Source: Chloroflexota bacterium
Lineage (GTDB): Bacteria > Chloroflexota > Dehalococcoidia > SM23-28-2 > RBG-16-64-32
Direction: 5' to 3'
Assembly: GCA_005880055.1 (NCBI GenBank)
Contig: VBJS01000034.1
Coordinates: 1 to 12,995, forward strand
DNA length: 12,995 bases
In this document: in pieces, positions 12,892 to 12,995 of the stretch
Layout: each line of letters starts with the position of its first letter
Numbering within the stretch: position 1 is the first letter of the stretch
Notes under the pieces: model-generated
The model's input: the letters and a program-made list of their open reading frames with translations, nothing else
Database searches by the model: none
Told to the model about the DNA's origin: nothing
Position numbers and translations under genes: made by a program

Positions 12892-12995
12892 CAAGCGGAG
12901 TGGAGGAGGCGGAGGTCGGGGCTGAGCAACCGCCGGTTCCGCTATCAAAGTCAACGGTCGACTCCCCTGGATGATCGATATAGAGAGTCTCGGTT

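Noticed and set aside
12874..12995. Possible gene start (ATG 12971, plus strand) or C-terminus of a minus-strand gene at the right edge
   Set aside because: Only a few codons are visible, there is no ribosome binding site, and the minus-strand frames are short and Pro-rich; nothing can be supported.
1..12995. tRNA, rRNA, CRISPR array or insertion sequence
   Set aside because: No cloverleaf, rRNA-like or regularly spaced repeat was seen, and no transposase or integrase is encoded in the window.

Overview
This is a gene-dense, GC-rich stretch of bacterial chromosome. The suggested source is an uncultivated Chloroflexi-like or similar terrestrial or aquatic bacterium. Clues are frequent TTG and GTG starts, a nickel superoxide dismutase pair, a formate-dehydrogenase-like NuoG, a stand-alone archaeal-type secretion ATPase and many small palindromic repeats near gene ends. 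The taxon is an inference; the window has no rRNA or tRNA.

Left part (1-3102), all on the minus strand: the N-terminal part of a lipoprotein (cut by the window edge), an orotate-phosphoribosyltransferase-like enzyme, and a coupled DinB-fold protein plus 2-hydroxyacid dehydrogenase. Middle (3252-7121): a plus-strand rhodanese/HAD-phosphatase pair; a minus-strand GspE/VirB11-type ATPase overlapping the HAD gene tail to tail; a plus-strand zinc-dependent alcohol dehydrogenase; and a minus-strand Lon-substrate-binding-domain protein with a small DUF2007-like protein.

Right part (7181-12873) is respiratory and redox: nuoI-nuoG of complex I, a 304-base spacer with a REP/BIME-like element and a candidate promoter, then sodN (Ni superoxide dismutase) divergent from sodX (its leader peptidase). 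Last comes nuoB, followed 25 bases downstream by a small thioredoxin-like gene.

The most interesting item is that last gene. Its reading frame (11650-12153, minus) is interrupted by one TGA at 12058-12060. Coding-quality sequence lies on both sides. The TGA sits exactly where the first residue of a thioredoxin-type C-x-x-C motif belongs (TGA-Glu-Met-Cys). A 7-bp stem with a GUG loop lies 19-35 bases downstream of the TGA, fitting the bacterial SECIS layout. I propose it as a selenoprotein that a standard annotation would call as a truncated 134-residue protein or a pseudogene. Secondary points are a duplicated cysteine block in NuoG and several genes whose 3' ends contain palindromes.
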